Part shown: positions 43,040 to 52,301 of the stretch, piece after piece
How the letters are laid out: every line of letters starts with the position of its first letter
Position numbering within the stretch: the stretch's first letter is position 1
Assembly (NCBI RefSeq): GCF_003143975.1
Contig: NZ_QFVR01000005.1
Span: 141,191 to 205,190, forward strand
Length of the DNA: 64,000 nucleotides
Direction: 5' to 3'
Source: Kurthia sibirica
GTDB lineage: Bacteria; Bacillota; Bacilli; Bacillales_A; Planococcaceae
The notes under the pieces: model-generated
Seen by the model: the letters and a program-made list of their open reading frames with translations, nothing else
What the model was told of the DNA's origin: nothing
The model's database searches: none
Program-made: the position numbers and the translations under genes

Positions 43040-43834
43040 ATGAATTACGCATTTATTGGCCTAGGAAATATGTCGCAAGCAATCATAGCAGGTATGATTA
43101 CTTCGGGGAAATTCCAGCCACAACAAATATATGGTTTTAATCGTACGTATAGTAAAACAGCCATTCTACAAGACAAATTACAGATCAAAGGTTGCAAGTC
43201 GCTAGAAGAAGCAGTATCTGCCGCAGATGTTATTATTTTAGGTGTCCAACCGCAACAACTTGAACAACTTTATCCATCATTACGTGAATTAGTAACAACG
43301 CAACAACTTATTGTCTCCATCGCTGCCGGAAAATCTATTCATACGATAAGTTCTGCACTGCAGCATCCATTAGTTGCTCGCGTTATGCCCAATATAAATT
43401 CAATCGTTGGGTCATCTACTACAGGCTTTGCAGCGGCCGACTCATTCACAACACAGCAATATGCGATTATTGAAGAAATCTTCAATTCCATCGGTTCTAC
43501 TATTATGATTCCGGAGTCTCAATTCGACATATTTTCAGCAATCGCAGGTGCTTCTCCAGCATTTACTTATTTGTATATTGATTCCCTAGCGCGTGCAGCT
43601 GTCCGAGAAGGAATGGAAAAAAAACTCGCTCTTCAAATAGCAGCCGACTCTGTACTGGGCAGTGCGAAAATGGTCTTACAATCAGCTGAACATCCTTGGG
43701 AGCTTGTCGATCAAGTTTGTTCACCTGGTGGTACGACAATTCAAGGTGTATCTTCACTACAAAATAACCATTTTGCAAGTACCATTTATGAGGCCGTTAG
43801 TGCAGTTATCGAAAAAGATCGTATTTTACAGTAA
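43040..43834 (+). CDS. proC: Pyrroline-5-carboxylate reductase
   Basis: ProC reduces pyrroline-5-carboxylate to proline with NAD(P)H. The ATG at 43040 follows GAAAGGGG; a GTG 24 bases upstream would overlap that site. The 264-residue protein has the Rossmann motif FIGLGNMSQAIIAG, VILGVQPQQ, VARVMPNINSIVG, and the C-terminal signature VCSPGGTTIQGVSSL. It supplies the step missing from the proBA operon 30 kb away. Confidence 0.94.
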   Translation: MNYAFIGLGNMSQAIIAGMITSGKFQPQQIYGFNRTYSKTAILQDKLQIKGCKSLEEAVSAADVIILGVQPQQLEQLYPSLRELVTTQQLIVSIAAGKSIHTISSALQHPLVARVMPNINSIVGSSTTGFAAADSFTTQQYAIIEEIFNSIGSTIMIPESQFDIFSAIAGASPAFTYLYIDSLARAAVREGMEKKLALQIAADSVLGSAKMVLQSAEHPWELVDQVCSPGGTTIQGVSSLQNNHFASTIYEAVSAVIEKDRILQ

Positions 43835-43850
43835 AGAATAGACCTATGCC

Positions 43851-43880
43851 GACTCAAATACATATATATTTGAGTCGTTT
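43851..43880 (+). terminator. Terminator of proC
   Basis: GACTCAAATA pairs with TATTTGAGTC, followed by a T-run. Confidence 0.82.
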
Positions 43881-44001
43881 TTTAAAAATTTTATACTTGA
43901 ATACGTTTTTTCGCTAAATTTCGTTGACATTTTAGCGTTTACGCGTTAAGTTAAGTATACTAAATGAAAACGTTTACACTACTACGATTGGAGAGATGGT
44001 T

Positions 44002-44214
44002 ATGATCATGGAAAAAGTACGTTCATCAAAAATTGATGCGATTGGTTTTGATCGAAGTGCAATGATTTTAAAAATTGAATTTTTCCGCGATGGCGTCTTT
44101 GAATACTATGGCGTTCCTGAAAGAATCGTCGATGAATTCTTAGCCTCCGACTCTCTTGGTATTTATTTCAAACGCTTTATTAAAGATAAATACCGTTACG
44201 TTCGTTTAGGGTAA
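44002..44214 (+). CDS. KTSC domain protein
   Basis: The 70-residue product carries the KTSC-domain pattern: VRSSKIDAIGFDRSAMILKI, then FRDGVFEYYGVPERIVDEFL and SLGIYFKRFIKDKYRYVRL. The ATG at 44002 is 6 bases behind GGAGAG. KTSC domains are found alone or fused to RNA-related enzymes; the function of the stand-alone form is unknown. The gene is monocistronic. Confidence 0.85.
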   Translation: MIMEKVRSSKIDAIGFDRSAMILKIEFFRDGVFEYYGVPERIVDEFLASDSLGIYFKRFIKDKYRYVRLG

Positions 44215-44225
44215 TACACAAATAA

Positions 44226-44264
44226 AGGTCATGATTTATGTTTGGATTGCATAAATCATGACCT
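44226..44264 (+). terminator. Hairpin between convergent genes
   Basis: AGGTCATGATTTATG and its complement form a 15-bp stem with a 9-base loop. It lies between the KTSC gene (+) and the TPR gene (-). T-runs are short. Confidence 0.65.
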
Positions 44265-44296
44265 ATTTGTATGCAGTTTTATTGTTGCTCATTTTA

Positions 44297-44743
44297 TCAT
44301 CTTCCTACTTTCGGATACGTTAATTTTGCAAACCGGATATCATCTGCACTATGCCTTTTAAACAAAATTGTAATTCGTTCGCGTTGTGCGGTCTCGGAAT
44401 GACAATAAGCATTGAGTATAGTTTGGTATTCTTTTCGGTATTGCAAATAATCTGGCTCTACGCGAAACGCTTCATCATAATGTTTAATGGCTGCTTGTTC
44501 CATGCCTTTACTCTGAAGTAAAAGACCGCATAAATAATGAATATTATTTTTTTCTTCCAAAGATAGATCCATCGAGTATAACGCCTGTTGATAGGCATCA
44601 ATCGCTTGTGTTTTCATTGAAATGATATCAAGTACAAGTCCTTTTCTAAGCACTTCCTCATAGCTGAGCGGCATTTTTTTATACAGTTTCAACAATTTGA
44701 TCACCGTAACGGTTATTGCCAATAATAGGACGACTGGGATCAT
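44297..44743 (-). CDS. Membrane-anchored TPR-like protein
   Basis: The ATG at 44741-44743 follows GGAGG at 7 bases. The 148-residue product has an N-terminal membrane helix (IPVVLLLAITVTVIKLL). TPR-like helices follow (AIDAYQQALYSM, NNIHYLCGLLLQSKGMEQAA, IKHYDEAFRVEPDY). TPR domains mediate protein contacts. It lies 14 bases after a 90-residue unknown gene and is probably co-transcribed with it. Confidence 0.7.
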   Translation of the reverse strand: MIPVVLLLAITVTVIKLLKLYKKMPLSYEEVLRKGLVLDIISMKTQAIDAYQQALYSMDLSLEEKNNIHYLCGLLLQSKGMEQAAIKHYDEAFRVEPDYLQYRKEYQTILNAYCHSETAQRERITILFKRHSADDIRFAKLTYPKVGR

Positions 44744-44757
44744 CGCAATTCCTCCAT

Positions 44758-45030
44758 TCATTCGTTGGATAAATAGTTTGTAGCTGCGATTAATAAATCT
44801 TTCCAACTGTCAAATTGTGTGTTTCTATTAATAAACTCATTTAGTTCACTCTCTGAAAATTCCCCTTCTATTAGCTTTTCGTCTACATCAAAAGGTAAAC
44901 TCTTAAACAAGACTTCAGCAGAATCAAACGGTGTGTGACGGCTTAAAAAATCATCAGATAACAAGTCATTCACACCGTATTTACCTTTAGTAATGATTTG
45001 TACTTGGCTTAAAAAATCAGTTAAATTCAC
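44758..45030 (-). CDS. Small protein of unknown function (90 aa)
   Basis: The acidic, soluble protein begins MNLTDFLSQVQIITKGKYG and contains an internal near-repeat: DDFLSRHTPFDSAEVLF and NEFINRNTQFDSWKDLL. The two halves therefore look like a duplicated motif (FL/INR.T.FDS...L). The ATG follows GGAGGGG. I do not recognise a family. It is the first gene of a two-gene unit with the TPR-like protein. Confidence 0.65.
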   Translation of the reverse strand: MNLTDFLSQVQIITKGKYGVNDLLSDDFLSRHTPFDSAEVLFKSLPFDVDEKLIEGEFSESELNEFINRNTQFDSWKDLLIAATNYLSNE

Positions 45031-45127
45031 AATTACCCCTCCTTTATATATCCATTATATCGGAAGTACCTCATTTACTCAATGCAAATATTGTAAATAA
45101 TTTGTAAATTCAGTCTTTTTAAATAAC

Positions 45128-45164
45128 AAAAAAACCTACATGACTGAACCATGTAGGTTTTTTT
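45128..45164 (-). terminator. Terminator
   Basis: AAAAAAACCTACATG and its complement, with seven T on the minus strand, directly follow the surface-protein gene. Confidence 0.9.
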
Positions 45165-45165
45165 G

Positions 45166-46305
45166 TTATTTTGCCTTGCTATATTTTACTGCTTTTATAG
45201 TACTTGTGTAAAGACCTTTATTTTTCACAGTAATATAAAGTGTTGAACCCGCTTCATTTAATTTCTTTGTATTTACTGTCATTGTTGATGCTGTCGCTTT
45301 TTTAGAAGTAATTAATTTTTTCTTTTTCGCATCGCTATATAATTTGACCTGTGCACCTTTTTGTAAACCTTTGACGGTAATTGTATCTTTACTTTTTCCT
45401 TTTTTATTCGTTACTTGTACGCTTGGTGCTGCTGTTTTTACATATGCTTTCATCGAATAGTTAACACGATCATCACCTGTAGTAAACATAGCATCACCCG
45501 TGACTTTTACATAATAAACACCTTTTTTAACAGTTGTTTCAGCATGATAGTTTTTGCCAGTACGCTTCACTGTTTTGGCCATTTTTTTCTTTTTACTATC
45601 ATAGAAATTATACGTCATATCTGCTCGTTTAGTCGTTGTTGATTTGACTACTAACTTACCTGATTCAGGTACAATAACTTTAAAATAATCTTTTTCATCA
45701 ATCATATTTAACGAGGCTGCATACACTTTACTACGTTTGATCGCAGTTGCTATTGACATTGTGTCATTTGATTCCAATTCCACTAGTTTATTTGAAGAAG
45801 TCATTGTTAAGCTATAATCACGATTCTTTTTCCCAGTAGAGTCAGAAGCAACAAGCACATAGTAATGACCCTTTTTAAGACCCATTTGTACATTGTTGAT
45901 TTCTAGCATACCGTCTGACATTGTATCATTGATTAAGTAATCAACTACTTTAACTTTTGACATTAAATCCATAAATTTATCGGTCTCTTTTGATGTTAAT
46001 TCACCTAAAGGTTTATTTAAAATATCATCCATTGCATTTTCATTAATATTTGTAAAAATAGATAATGATAAGCCTTTTTTCTTGGCATCTTTAATCGCAA
46101 TTTTCACTGCGCCATCCTTTGTCACATCAAATTTAAAGATATCCATACCTTCTTTATCCAATGAACGTGTGATTGTTGTTGTACCTGCTGTTTTTAACGT
46201 ATGTGTTTTCACCGCTGCTTGTGCTGGTGACGCAATCGCTACTGTGCTAACTAATAATGTTGCTGATAGTAATATTTTTGTAAATACTGATGTTTTTTTG
46301 TTCAT
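45166..46305 (-). CDS. Secreted protein with PPC-like repeats and a C-terminal Ig-like domain
   Basis: The ATG at 46303-46305 follows GGAGGATT. The 379-residue protein has a signal peptide (about 1-30, ending SPAQA). Two beta-sandwich modules of pre-peptidase C-terminal type follow (DIFKFDVTKDGAVKIAIKDA; ELESNDTMSIATAI with EKDYFKVIVPESGKLVV). A last Ig-like domain ends in a Lys-rich stretch without LPXTG. It is probably released or loosely wall-bound. No catalytic domain is visible. Confidence 0.78.
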   Translation of the reverse strand: MNKKTSVFTKILLSATLLVSTVAIASPAQAAVKTHTLKTAGTTTITRSLDKEGMDIFKFDVTKDGAVKIAIKDAKKKGLSLSIFTNINENAMDDILNKPLGELTSKETDKFMDLMSKVKVVDYLINDTMSDGMLEINNVQMGLKKGHYYVLVASDSTGKKNRDYSLTMTSSNKLVELESNDTMSIATAIKRSKVYAASLNMIDEKDYFKVIVPESGKLVVKSTTTKRADMTYNFYDSKKKKMAKTVKRTGKNYHAETTVKKGVYYVKVTGDAMFTTGDDRVNYSMKAYVKTAAPSVQVTNKKGKSKDTITVKGLQKGAQVKLYSDAKKKKLITSKKATASTMTVNTKKLNEAGSTLYITVKNKGLYTSTIKAVKYSKAK

Positions 46306-46511
46306 AAATCCTCCAAATAATGTTTTTTTACTATTATACCCATAGTAAAAGAACTTATACAACCTCATTTTGGTCTTTATTTCCTCTATTTTTAGATTAT
46401 TTCAAACTAATTAGTCGTAATATTCTTTTTTTTCCAAAACAATTGTTGTTTTAAAATTCATTTACACTTAAACTTTGAGTATAACAATAGTAATACAAAG
46501 GGGATTTCAAG

Positions 46512-47492
46512 ATGACAAAAACAAAAATTGGTATTGTAGGTTACGGTAATTTGGGTCGCGGTGTGGAGGGAGCAATCGCTCAAAATGATGATTTAGAATT
46601 GGTCGCTGTTTTCACTCGCAGAAGTCCAGAAAAATTACAAACTGCTTCAAACGCTGTGGTTCATCATGTCGATGATGTTGAAAATTTCATCGGTAAAATT
46701 GATGTAATGATTATATGCGGTGGTTCTGCAACTGATTTACCTGAACAAGTACCCTATTTTGCACAGTGGTTCAATACAATTGATAGCTATGATACGCATG
46801 CCAAAATACCCGCTTTTTATGAAACGGTCGATCAAGTAGCGCAACAAGCAAATACGACTTCCATTGTCTCAGTAGGTTGGGATCCTGGTCTTTTCTCATT
46901 AAATCGTGTATTAGGAGAGGCTGTGTTACCGCAAGGGGATACCTATACATTTTGGGGCGATGGGTTAAGTCAGGGGCATTCAGATGCAATCAGACGTATT
47001 TCTGGCGTGAAAAAGGCAGTACAATACACATTGCCCGTCCCTGCTGCTGTTAATCGCGTTCGTAATGGTGAATCACCTGAACTATCAACTCGTGAAAAAC
47101 ATACGCGTGTTTGCTATATCGTAACAGATGATCATGCCTCACAATCTGTCATTACAGAAGCCATCATAACGATGCCTAACTACTTTGCAGATTACGACAC
47201 GACAGTGAACTATATTACAGAAGAAGAGTTTGAAGAAAACCATACCGGCATGCCTCATGGTGGTTTCGTAATTCGTAGCGGTCAATCCGTGGAAGGCCAC
47301 AAACAAATTATGGAGTTTTCTTTAAAACTTGAAAGTAATCCATACTTTACATCAAGCGTTCTTGTAGCCTATGCACGTGCCGCCCATCGTCTTGCACAAA
47401 AGGGACAATTTGGTGCACTCTCTGTATTTGATGTACCCTTTAGCGCTATTTCACCTAAAACACCTCAACAGTTGCGCGCTGAGCTTCTTTAA
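46512..47492 (+). CDS. ddh: meso-Diaminopimelate D-dehydrogenase
   Basis: The 326-residue NADPH enzyme makes meso-diaminopimelate directly from tetrahydrodipicolinate in one step, bypassing the acyl-blocked route to lysine and cell-wall precursors. Motifs are KIGIVGYGNLGRGVEGAI, MIICGGSATDLPEQ, SVGWDPGLFSLNRVLGEA, WGDGLSQGHSDAIRRI and NYFADYDTTVNYI. It starts behind AAAGGGG. Such genes are restricted to a few Bacillales and Actinobacteria. azlCD follow 20 bases later. Confidence 0.95.
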   Translation: MTKTKIGIVGYGNLGRGVEGAIAQNDDLELVAVFTRRSPEKLQTASNAVVHHVDDVENFIGKIDVMIICGGSATDLPEQVPYFAQWFNTIDSYDTHAKIPAFYETVDQVAQQANTTSIVSVGWDPGLFSLNRVLGEAVLPQGDTYTFWGDGLSQGHSDAIRRISGVKKAVQYTLPVPAAVNRVRNGESPELSTREKHTRVCYIVTDDHASQSVITEAIITMPNYFADYDTTVNYITEEEFEENHTGMPHGGFVIRSGQSVEGHKQIMEFSLKLESNPYFTSSVLVAYARAAHRLAQKGQFGALSVFDVPFSAISPKTPQQLRAELL

Positions 47493-47512
47493 ATTTGAAA
47501 GGTTGTGTATGG

Positions 47513-48223
47513 ATGGCTTCGGTCGTACAACAAGAAGATCGTTTTATATACGGCGTACGCGATTGCTTACCGACATTACTAGGTTATATTAGCATCGGAA
47601 TCGCTTTTGGTGTCGTTGGTGTCGCTTCCCATTTATCACTAGTGGAAATAACATTATTATCTGTTCTCATATATGGTGGTGCTTCACAATTTATTTTTTG
47701 TGGTTTGTATTTGGTTGGCACTCCTGCTTCGATTATTATTATTACAACATTCATTGTTAATTTACGGCACTTGCTTATGTCACTAACCTTGGCCCCAAGC
47801 TTCACTAACAATAGCTTATTACGCAATATTGGTTTCGGTACATTACTGACAGATGAAACATTTGGAGTAGCGGTTGCTAAACGCGCTCAAACGACCGTTC
47901 TTGGCGCAAAATGGATGGATGGCTTAAATATTACAGCTTACTTGGCGTGGATTGCTGCTTCTGTACTGGGTACCGTCATTGGTAAGTGGATCCCTAGTCC
48001 AGAAACATGGGGTCTAGATTTTGCTTTAACAGCGATGTTTGTTGCATTGCTAGTCTTAACTTTAAGCGCTGCAAAGCATGCCATGCTACAACATTATTTG
48101 CTACTAATTGGTTACATGATGATGATTATGTATATACTTAGTTACTTCTTACCTTCACATATTGCCGTATTAGTCGCGACAATGCTAGTTGCAACAATTG
48201 GGGTGGTGACAGAGAAAAAATGA
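47513..48223 (+). CDS. azlC: AzlC family branched-chain amino acid exporter, large subunit
   Basis: The ATG at 47513 gives MASVVQQED; AAAGG lies about 12 bases upstream. The 236-residue membrane protein has the AzlC pattern: GYISIGIAFGVVGVA near the N-terminus, IYGGASQFIFCGLY, NLRHLLMSLTLAP, and FGTLLTDETFGVA. With AzlD it exports branched-chain or related amino acids. It follows ddh closely and overlaps azlD by four bases. Confidence 0.93.
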   Translation: MASVVQQEDRFIYGVRDCLPTLLGYISIGIAFGVVGVASHLSLVEITLLSVLIYGGASQFIFCGLYLVGTPASIIIITTFIVNLRHLLMSLTLAPSFTNNSLLRNIGFGTLLTDETFGVAVAKRAQTTVLGAKWMDGLNITAYLAWIAASVLGTVIGKWIPSPETWGLDFALTAMFVALLVLTLSAAKHAMLQHYLLLIGYMMMIMYILSYFLPSHIAVLVATMLVATIGVVTEKK

Positions 48224-48549
48224 TGTCAGCAACCATGTTTTTACTCATTGTAGCTTGTGCACTGGTCACGTGGTTACCAAGAATTCTGCCATTTGTTTTT
48301 GTACGGAGCATTACGTTACCGACAGTCGTCATGCGCTGGTTATCCTATATACCCATTTGTATATTAAGCGCACTGGTGTTGTCCAATCTTTTTCACAATA
48401 ATGGCCGCTTTGTCACATTACATTGGGATTTATTTTTCGCATTTATTCCAACGGTTATCGTCGCTCTTTGGACAAAAAGCTTGTCTATTACAGTTATGGT
48501 TGGCATCATAGCCATGGCCTGTGTTCGCTATTTTGCTACTGCTTTTTAA
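48220..48549 (+). CDS. azlD: AzlD family transporter, small subunit
   Basis: The 109-residue protein has four membrane helices and the AzlD features TWLPRILPFVFV and RWLSYIPICILSALVL. Its ATG overlaps the azlC stop as ATGA, so the subunits are translationally coupled. Confidence 0.92.
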   Translation: MMSATMFLLIVACALVTWLPRILPFVFVRSITLPTVVMRWLSYIPICILSALVLSNLFHNNGRFVTLHWDLFFAFIPTVIVALWTKSLSITVMVGIIAMACVRYFATAF

Positions 48550-48622
48550 ACAGACAGATTTCTTTTATGCAACCATTGGCAGGCAGGTGAAGCCTTTGCA
48601 ACATAATTATTAACTTTACCAT

Positions 48623-48678
48623 ATATAAAAAAGTGAGAAACGGCTTAGCTAAACTGCGCCTACTTCTCACTTTTTATA
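48623..48678. terminator. Bidirectional terminator between azlD and cls
   Basis: ATATAAAAAAGTGAGAA pairs with TTCTCACTTTTTATAT around a loop of about 23 bases, with A/T runs on both sides. Confidence 0.8.
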
Positions 48679-48719
48679 TGGATATATTTAATAATATAAT
48701 ATTTTCCAACTAATTTCTT

Positions 48720-50249
48720 TTATAAAATCGGTGAAAATAATCGACAAATTGATTCTTTTACATGCTGCCAAATTGATTTATTTTCTTCCATTTCCATCGT
48801 ATATTCAACAGCCATTAAACAATCATGATGAAAATCCTTTTCTACATGTTTGACAGATGGACTTCCTTCATATAAAAAGACCATCAATTCATGATTTAAT
48901 TGAAAACTTCTTATATCAAAATTTGCCGTACCAATAGCCGCCCGTTCACCATCGATCATAATAATTTTATTATGAATAAATGATTCATTATCATAATTAA
49001 AAACGCGTGCTCCTGCTTTTAACAACGATTTCCTATACGAATTAGAGGCATGGAAAGATAATGGTGAATCTCCCTTACCTGGCATGAGTATGCGTACATC
49101 GATTCCTGATAAAGCTGCTCTTCTCACAACGGATAATGCTTCCTCATCCGGCACAAAATAGGGTGAGGAAATATAAACATGTTCCTGTGATGATTCAATT
49201 AAATCTAAAATACCATCTCGAATAATTTTTTCTGTATCATACGGTCCACCCCAAATTACTTGCGCAATCTCATCACCTTCAATAGCTTTGGGTGAGAAGT
49301 ATTTTACACGCCCAGCTTTAGAAATAAATGGCTCTGAGCTATTTTCACGATCCAATACATACACCCAATCACTGATGAATGATGTTTGTAGCTCTAATAC
49401 AGCAGGACCTGTCATTCTTAAATGTGTGTCGCGCCATTTTTTAAAATCAGCTGTCTTCGAAATATATTCATTTCCGACATTTAAACCACCCGTAAATCCA
49501 ATATCTCCATCAATAATAACTATTTTACGATGATTTCTTAAATTCGCTGTTCTGACAATCCACGGTGATAATACAGGATCAAAGGCCCTCACCTCACCAC
49601 CAGCATCTATTAACGGTTGTAAAAATGAAGTAGGTAACTTACTGGATCCCCAACCATCGTAAAGAAACCTCACTTCCACACCGGCTTTTGCGCGTTCGAC
49701 CAATAAATCCAATAACTCACTGCCAAGTTCATCTGATTTATAAATATAATATTGTATATGAATATGTTTTTGAGCTGCTCTTACATCCTCAAAAATTTGT
49801 TTAAAAGTGGCATCGCCATTTGTCAAAATATTAATTTTATTGTTTTCAAAAGCTAACATTTTCGATAATTTCTCAATTCTTAATGCTACTTTTGGCTTTT
49901 CTTTTCTATGGCTTTTTTCATAGATATACTGTTGTGCAATTGTTGCTTGTAAAATTTTTTCCACTTCTTTTATTTGATGTTTAGAAAAGATTCTTGAACG
50001 TGGATTTCGCCCAAAAAATAAATACATAATTGTTCCAATTACTGGTATTACTGCGACAACAACAATCCAAGCAATTTTATTTGGTGTTTCTCGATTATCA
50101 ATAAATAACAATCGAATACAAATCAGCACACCAATGGTTTGCATAATCAAACCAAAAATCACTGTATATGTAGAATCTAGTTTATAAAGTAAAAAACTAA
50201 CAACTAATAGGGCTACGATAATAAAAAAAGTCTGAAAAAACTTCACCAT
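48720..50249 (-). CDS. cls: Cardiolipin synthase
   Basis: The 509-residue protein has two N-terminal membrane helices and two phospholipase D motifs, HRKIVIIDGDIGFTGGLN and HNKIIMIDGERAAIGTANFD. It condenses two phosphatidylglycerol molecules to cardiolipin and glycerol at the membrane. The start follows GAGGAGAGG. It is monocistronic. Confidence 0.95.
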   Translation of the reverse strand: MVKFFQTFFIIVALLVVSFLLYKLDSTYTVIFGLIMQTIGVLICIRLLFIDNRETPNKIAWIVVVAVIPVIGTIMYLFFGRNPRSRIFSKHQIKEVEKILQATIAQQYIYEKSHRKEKPKVALRIEKLSKMLAFENNKINILTNGDATFKQIFEDVRAAQKHIHIQYYIYKSDELGSELLDLLVERAKAGVEVRFLYDGWGSSKLPTSFLQPLIDAGGEVRAFDPVLSPWIVRTANLRNHRKIVIIDGDIGFTGGLNVGNEYISKTADFKKWRDTHLRMTGPAVLELQTSFISDWVYVLDRENSSEPFISKAGRVKYFSPKAIEGDEIAQVIWGGPYDTEKIIRDGILDLIESSQEHVYISSPYFVPDEEALSVVRRAALSGIDVRILMPGKGDSPLSFHASNSYRKSLLKAGARVFNYDNESFIHNKIIMIDGERAAIGTANFDIRSFQLNHELMVFLYEGSPSVKHVEKDFHHDCLMAVEYTMEMEENKSIWQHVKESICRLFSPIL

Positions 50250-50446
50250 ACAATCCTCTCCTCATTTCTATTTTTTACTTGATTTGTTGCCAAATAAAAA
50301 AAGACATACAAACATGCATGGGATGCCCAAAATCAACTTCGTATACATTTGAAAAAAATGGACATCATCCCCCGCCACACGATCCGTCAAGAGATGATGC
50401 TATCTTAAAATACTAGTAACTGTTGACTAATAGAGAGACATAGCTA

Positions 50447-51043
50447 CTACGCACGCTTTGTTTCGGTTTCAAAGCTAGTCAATTGTTCAAGTTGACTTGC
50501 TGCCCGTATAAAGATCTGTTCAAATCTTAATTGATCCGATAAAGCGCTTGTAATGTGCTTTGTATACAATGCTATCTCATCTAAAAACAAACGATTTTCC
50601 CAAAGATCATGGCGTTTATACAATAAAAAATAAGTTGTTGAATGATTTTGAAAAATAGATAATGTTTTTAGGTTACCCATTTTTTCTAACAACCAAATAT
50701 TTAGCTGATTTGCTAAACAAGTTGCAATTTTACACTTTCGAACCTCATCGTTTCCAACACTTTTCTGCAATTGGTGAAAAATTTTATGCTTACGAATTGC
50801 ATCAAAAATAAGGAAATCACCTGTGTAGTACATCGTTTTTTCCATAGACTCCATAACCTCTTTTGATACAGGTTGCATCATTAACCACAGGTTGAAGCTA
50901 TTATGTACGACATCTTCTACCTCAAGCAACCCTTGCTCGAAACGATGACATTCACATGTATAATTCATCAATTGAGAAAATTCTTCAAATTGATTGCCAT
51001 CAATAAAAAATAATGACGCATCTTTAGTTAATGTATATTTCAC
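50447..51043 (-). CDS. Protein of unknown function (198 aa)
   Basis: GAGG is spaced correctly for the GTG at 51041-51043, giving MKYTLTKDAS; an earlier GTG at 51052 overlaps the site. The protein is soluble and helical, with five or six cysteines (CECHRF, RKCKIATC), and no known motif. It is first read in a run of three unknown minus-strand genes of similar style. Confidence 0.55.
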   Translation of the reverse strand: MKYTLTKDASLFFIDGNQFEEFSQLMNYTCECHRFEQGLLEVEDVVHNSFNLWLMMQPVSKEVMESMEKTMYYTGDFLIFDAIRKHKIFHQLQKSVGNDEVRKCKIATCLANQLNIWLLEKMGNLKTLSIFQNHSTTYFLLYKRHDLWENRLFLDEIALYTKHITSALSDQLRFEQIFIRAASQLEQLTSFETETKRA

Positions 51044-51364
51044 TTTATTCACCTCATCAGATAGTTGATTCTCTTATAAGTACAATATCCCCAATGTAGT
51101 TACAGTGTATTATACATACCTACTACTTTATATCCAATTTATAACTTTATTAAACATTATTTTCTGAAAATAATCATCTTTCTTGAAATAAGTCGTTCAT
51201 TTCATAATAATTTATCACAAATCGTACAATATTACGATTATTTCAAGAAATTTTCACTCGCTTATTCGGATTAAAGCGTATGAAACTAAATATAAATGAT
51301 CTTTACTATTTCTATAATCGTCATTCAAAGTATGTAAAAATACCTATTTTTATCTATAGAAGAC

Positions 51365-51416
51365 AAAAAAACCCACTAACTAGACCTATTATCCTAGGCT
51401 AATTAGTAGGGGTTCT
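51365..51416 (-). terminator. Terminator
   Basis: AACCC..CTAACTAG pairs imperfectly with CTAATTAG..GGGTT, followed by T on the minus strand, at the end of the DUF2785-like gene. Confidence 0.65.
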
Positions 51417-52255
51417 TATAATCGGTGCCAATCGTTAATAAACTGGCTTAATACGGCTTGTATTTTTTTTGACCCATTATTGAATTTTGTGACAAAATAA
51501 AATGATTTCATGAAATTTAGAATCAATGTACGGGCGTGTAAAAATAATTCACTATAGCCTTCAATTGCTTGAATCGTATTGAGTTTATCAAATATTTGTT
51601 CTACCCACTCAATAACCAGCTCTTCTTTTAAATTGTACGTAAGTAGTTTTTGCACGAGATCAATCATTACCTCTTCTTCATTATCAATAAATACTGTGTT
51701 TTTCCAGAAATTAGCGGATACAGCACCTAAAATCAGCGGACAATCTTTTTCTGAAAAAGTTGAATGTTCCATAAGTACTTTTATCAAATTAGAGCTATTG
51801 ACAATCGAATACGCTAAACCCTGCTCCGTATATGAACGTAAATCTCGTTCTCTCTCTAGTAATGAAACAGCTTGGACAAGTACCGTTGTATATACAGCGT
51901 TTTCGAGCATATTCACATTATCCTTCAAAAGTATTCGTACCCACTCCGCTGCTAATGAGCGTGTAAATACAGCGGTTGAAGAAATTGTATTCAGTTTAAA
52001 AATAAGTAATTCTTGCTCAATAATCGTGCGTATTAAGTAATGCTGTTGTTCACTAGTTAGTGCATTGCACTCTTGAGCCTTTATCAGCAATCTTAAATTA
52101 ATATAATCTCGAACCTCCGGGGATTCAACCCCAATATGTTCGATCATTTGATCTAAAAAATCTTCTTGCGCTTCGGCAAAAAAAGCTTGTAATGCCGGGA
52201 CGTCTTGCTGCAATAAATTACTTGCTACTTCACTATATGTCATCATAAACCCCAT
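51416..52255 (-). CDS. DUF2785-like helical-repeat protein
   Basis: The 279-residue, wholly helical soluble protein has a VFTRSLAAEWVRILL stretch and LLERERDLRSYTEQGLAYSI. These resemble the VFTRS.. and E.DLRGY...GWAHS motifs of DUF2785 proteins in Bacillales. The start is uncertain between the first Met and the Met pair at residues 4-5. Function is unknown. Confidence 0.6.
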   Translation of the reverse strand: MGFMMTYSEVASNLLQQDVPALQAFFAEAQEDFLDQMIEHIGVESPEVRDYINLRLLIKAQECNALTSEQQHYLIRTIIEQELLIFKLNTISSTAVFTRSLAAEWVRILLKDNVNMLENAVYTTVLVQAVSLLERERDLRSYTEQGLAYSIVNSSNLIKVLMEHSTFSEKDCPLILGAVSANFWKNTVFIDNEEEVMIDLVQKLLTYNLKEELVIEWVEQIFDKLNTIQAIEGYSELFLHARTLILNFMKSFYFVTKFNNGSKKIQAVLSQFINDWHRL

Positions 52256-52301
52256 TCTAATATGTATTCTACTCTATCATACAGAACGATTGTAATTATG
52301 A

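Noticed and set aside
46380..46511. Lysine riboswitch before ddh
   Set aside because: The leader is short and shows none of the L-box conserved blocks.
51579..52040. 153-codon plus-strand frame
   Set aside because: It is Ser/Thr-rich antisense translation of the DUF2785-like gene without translation signals.
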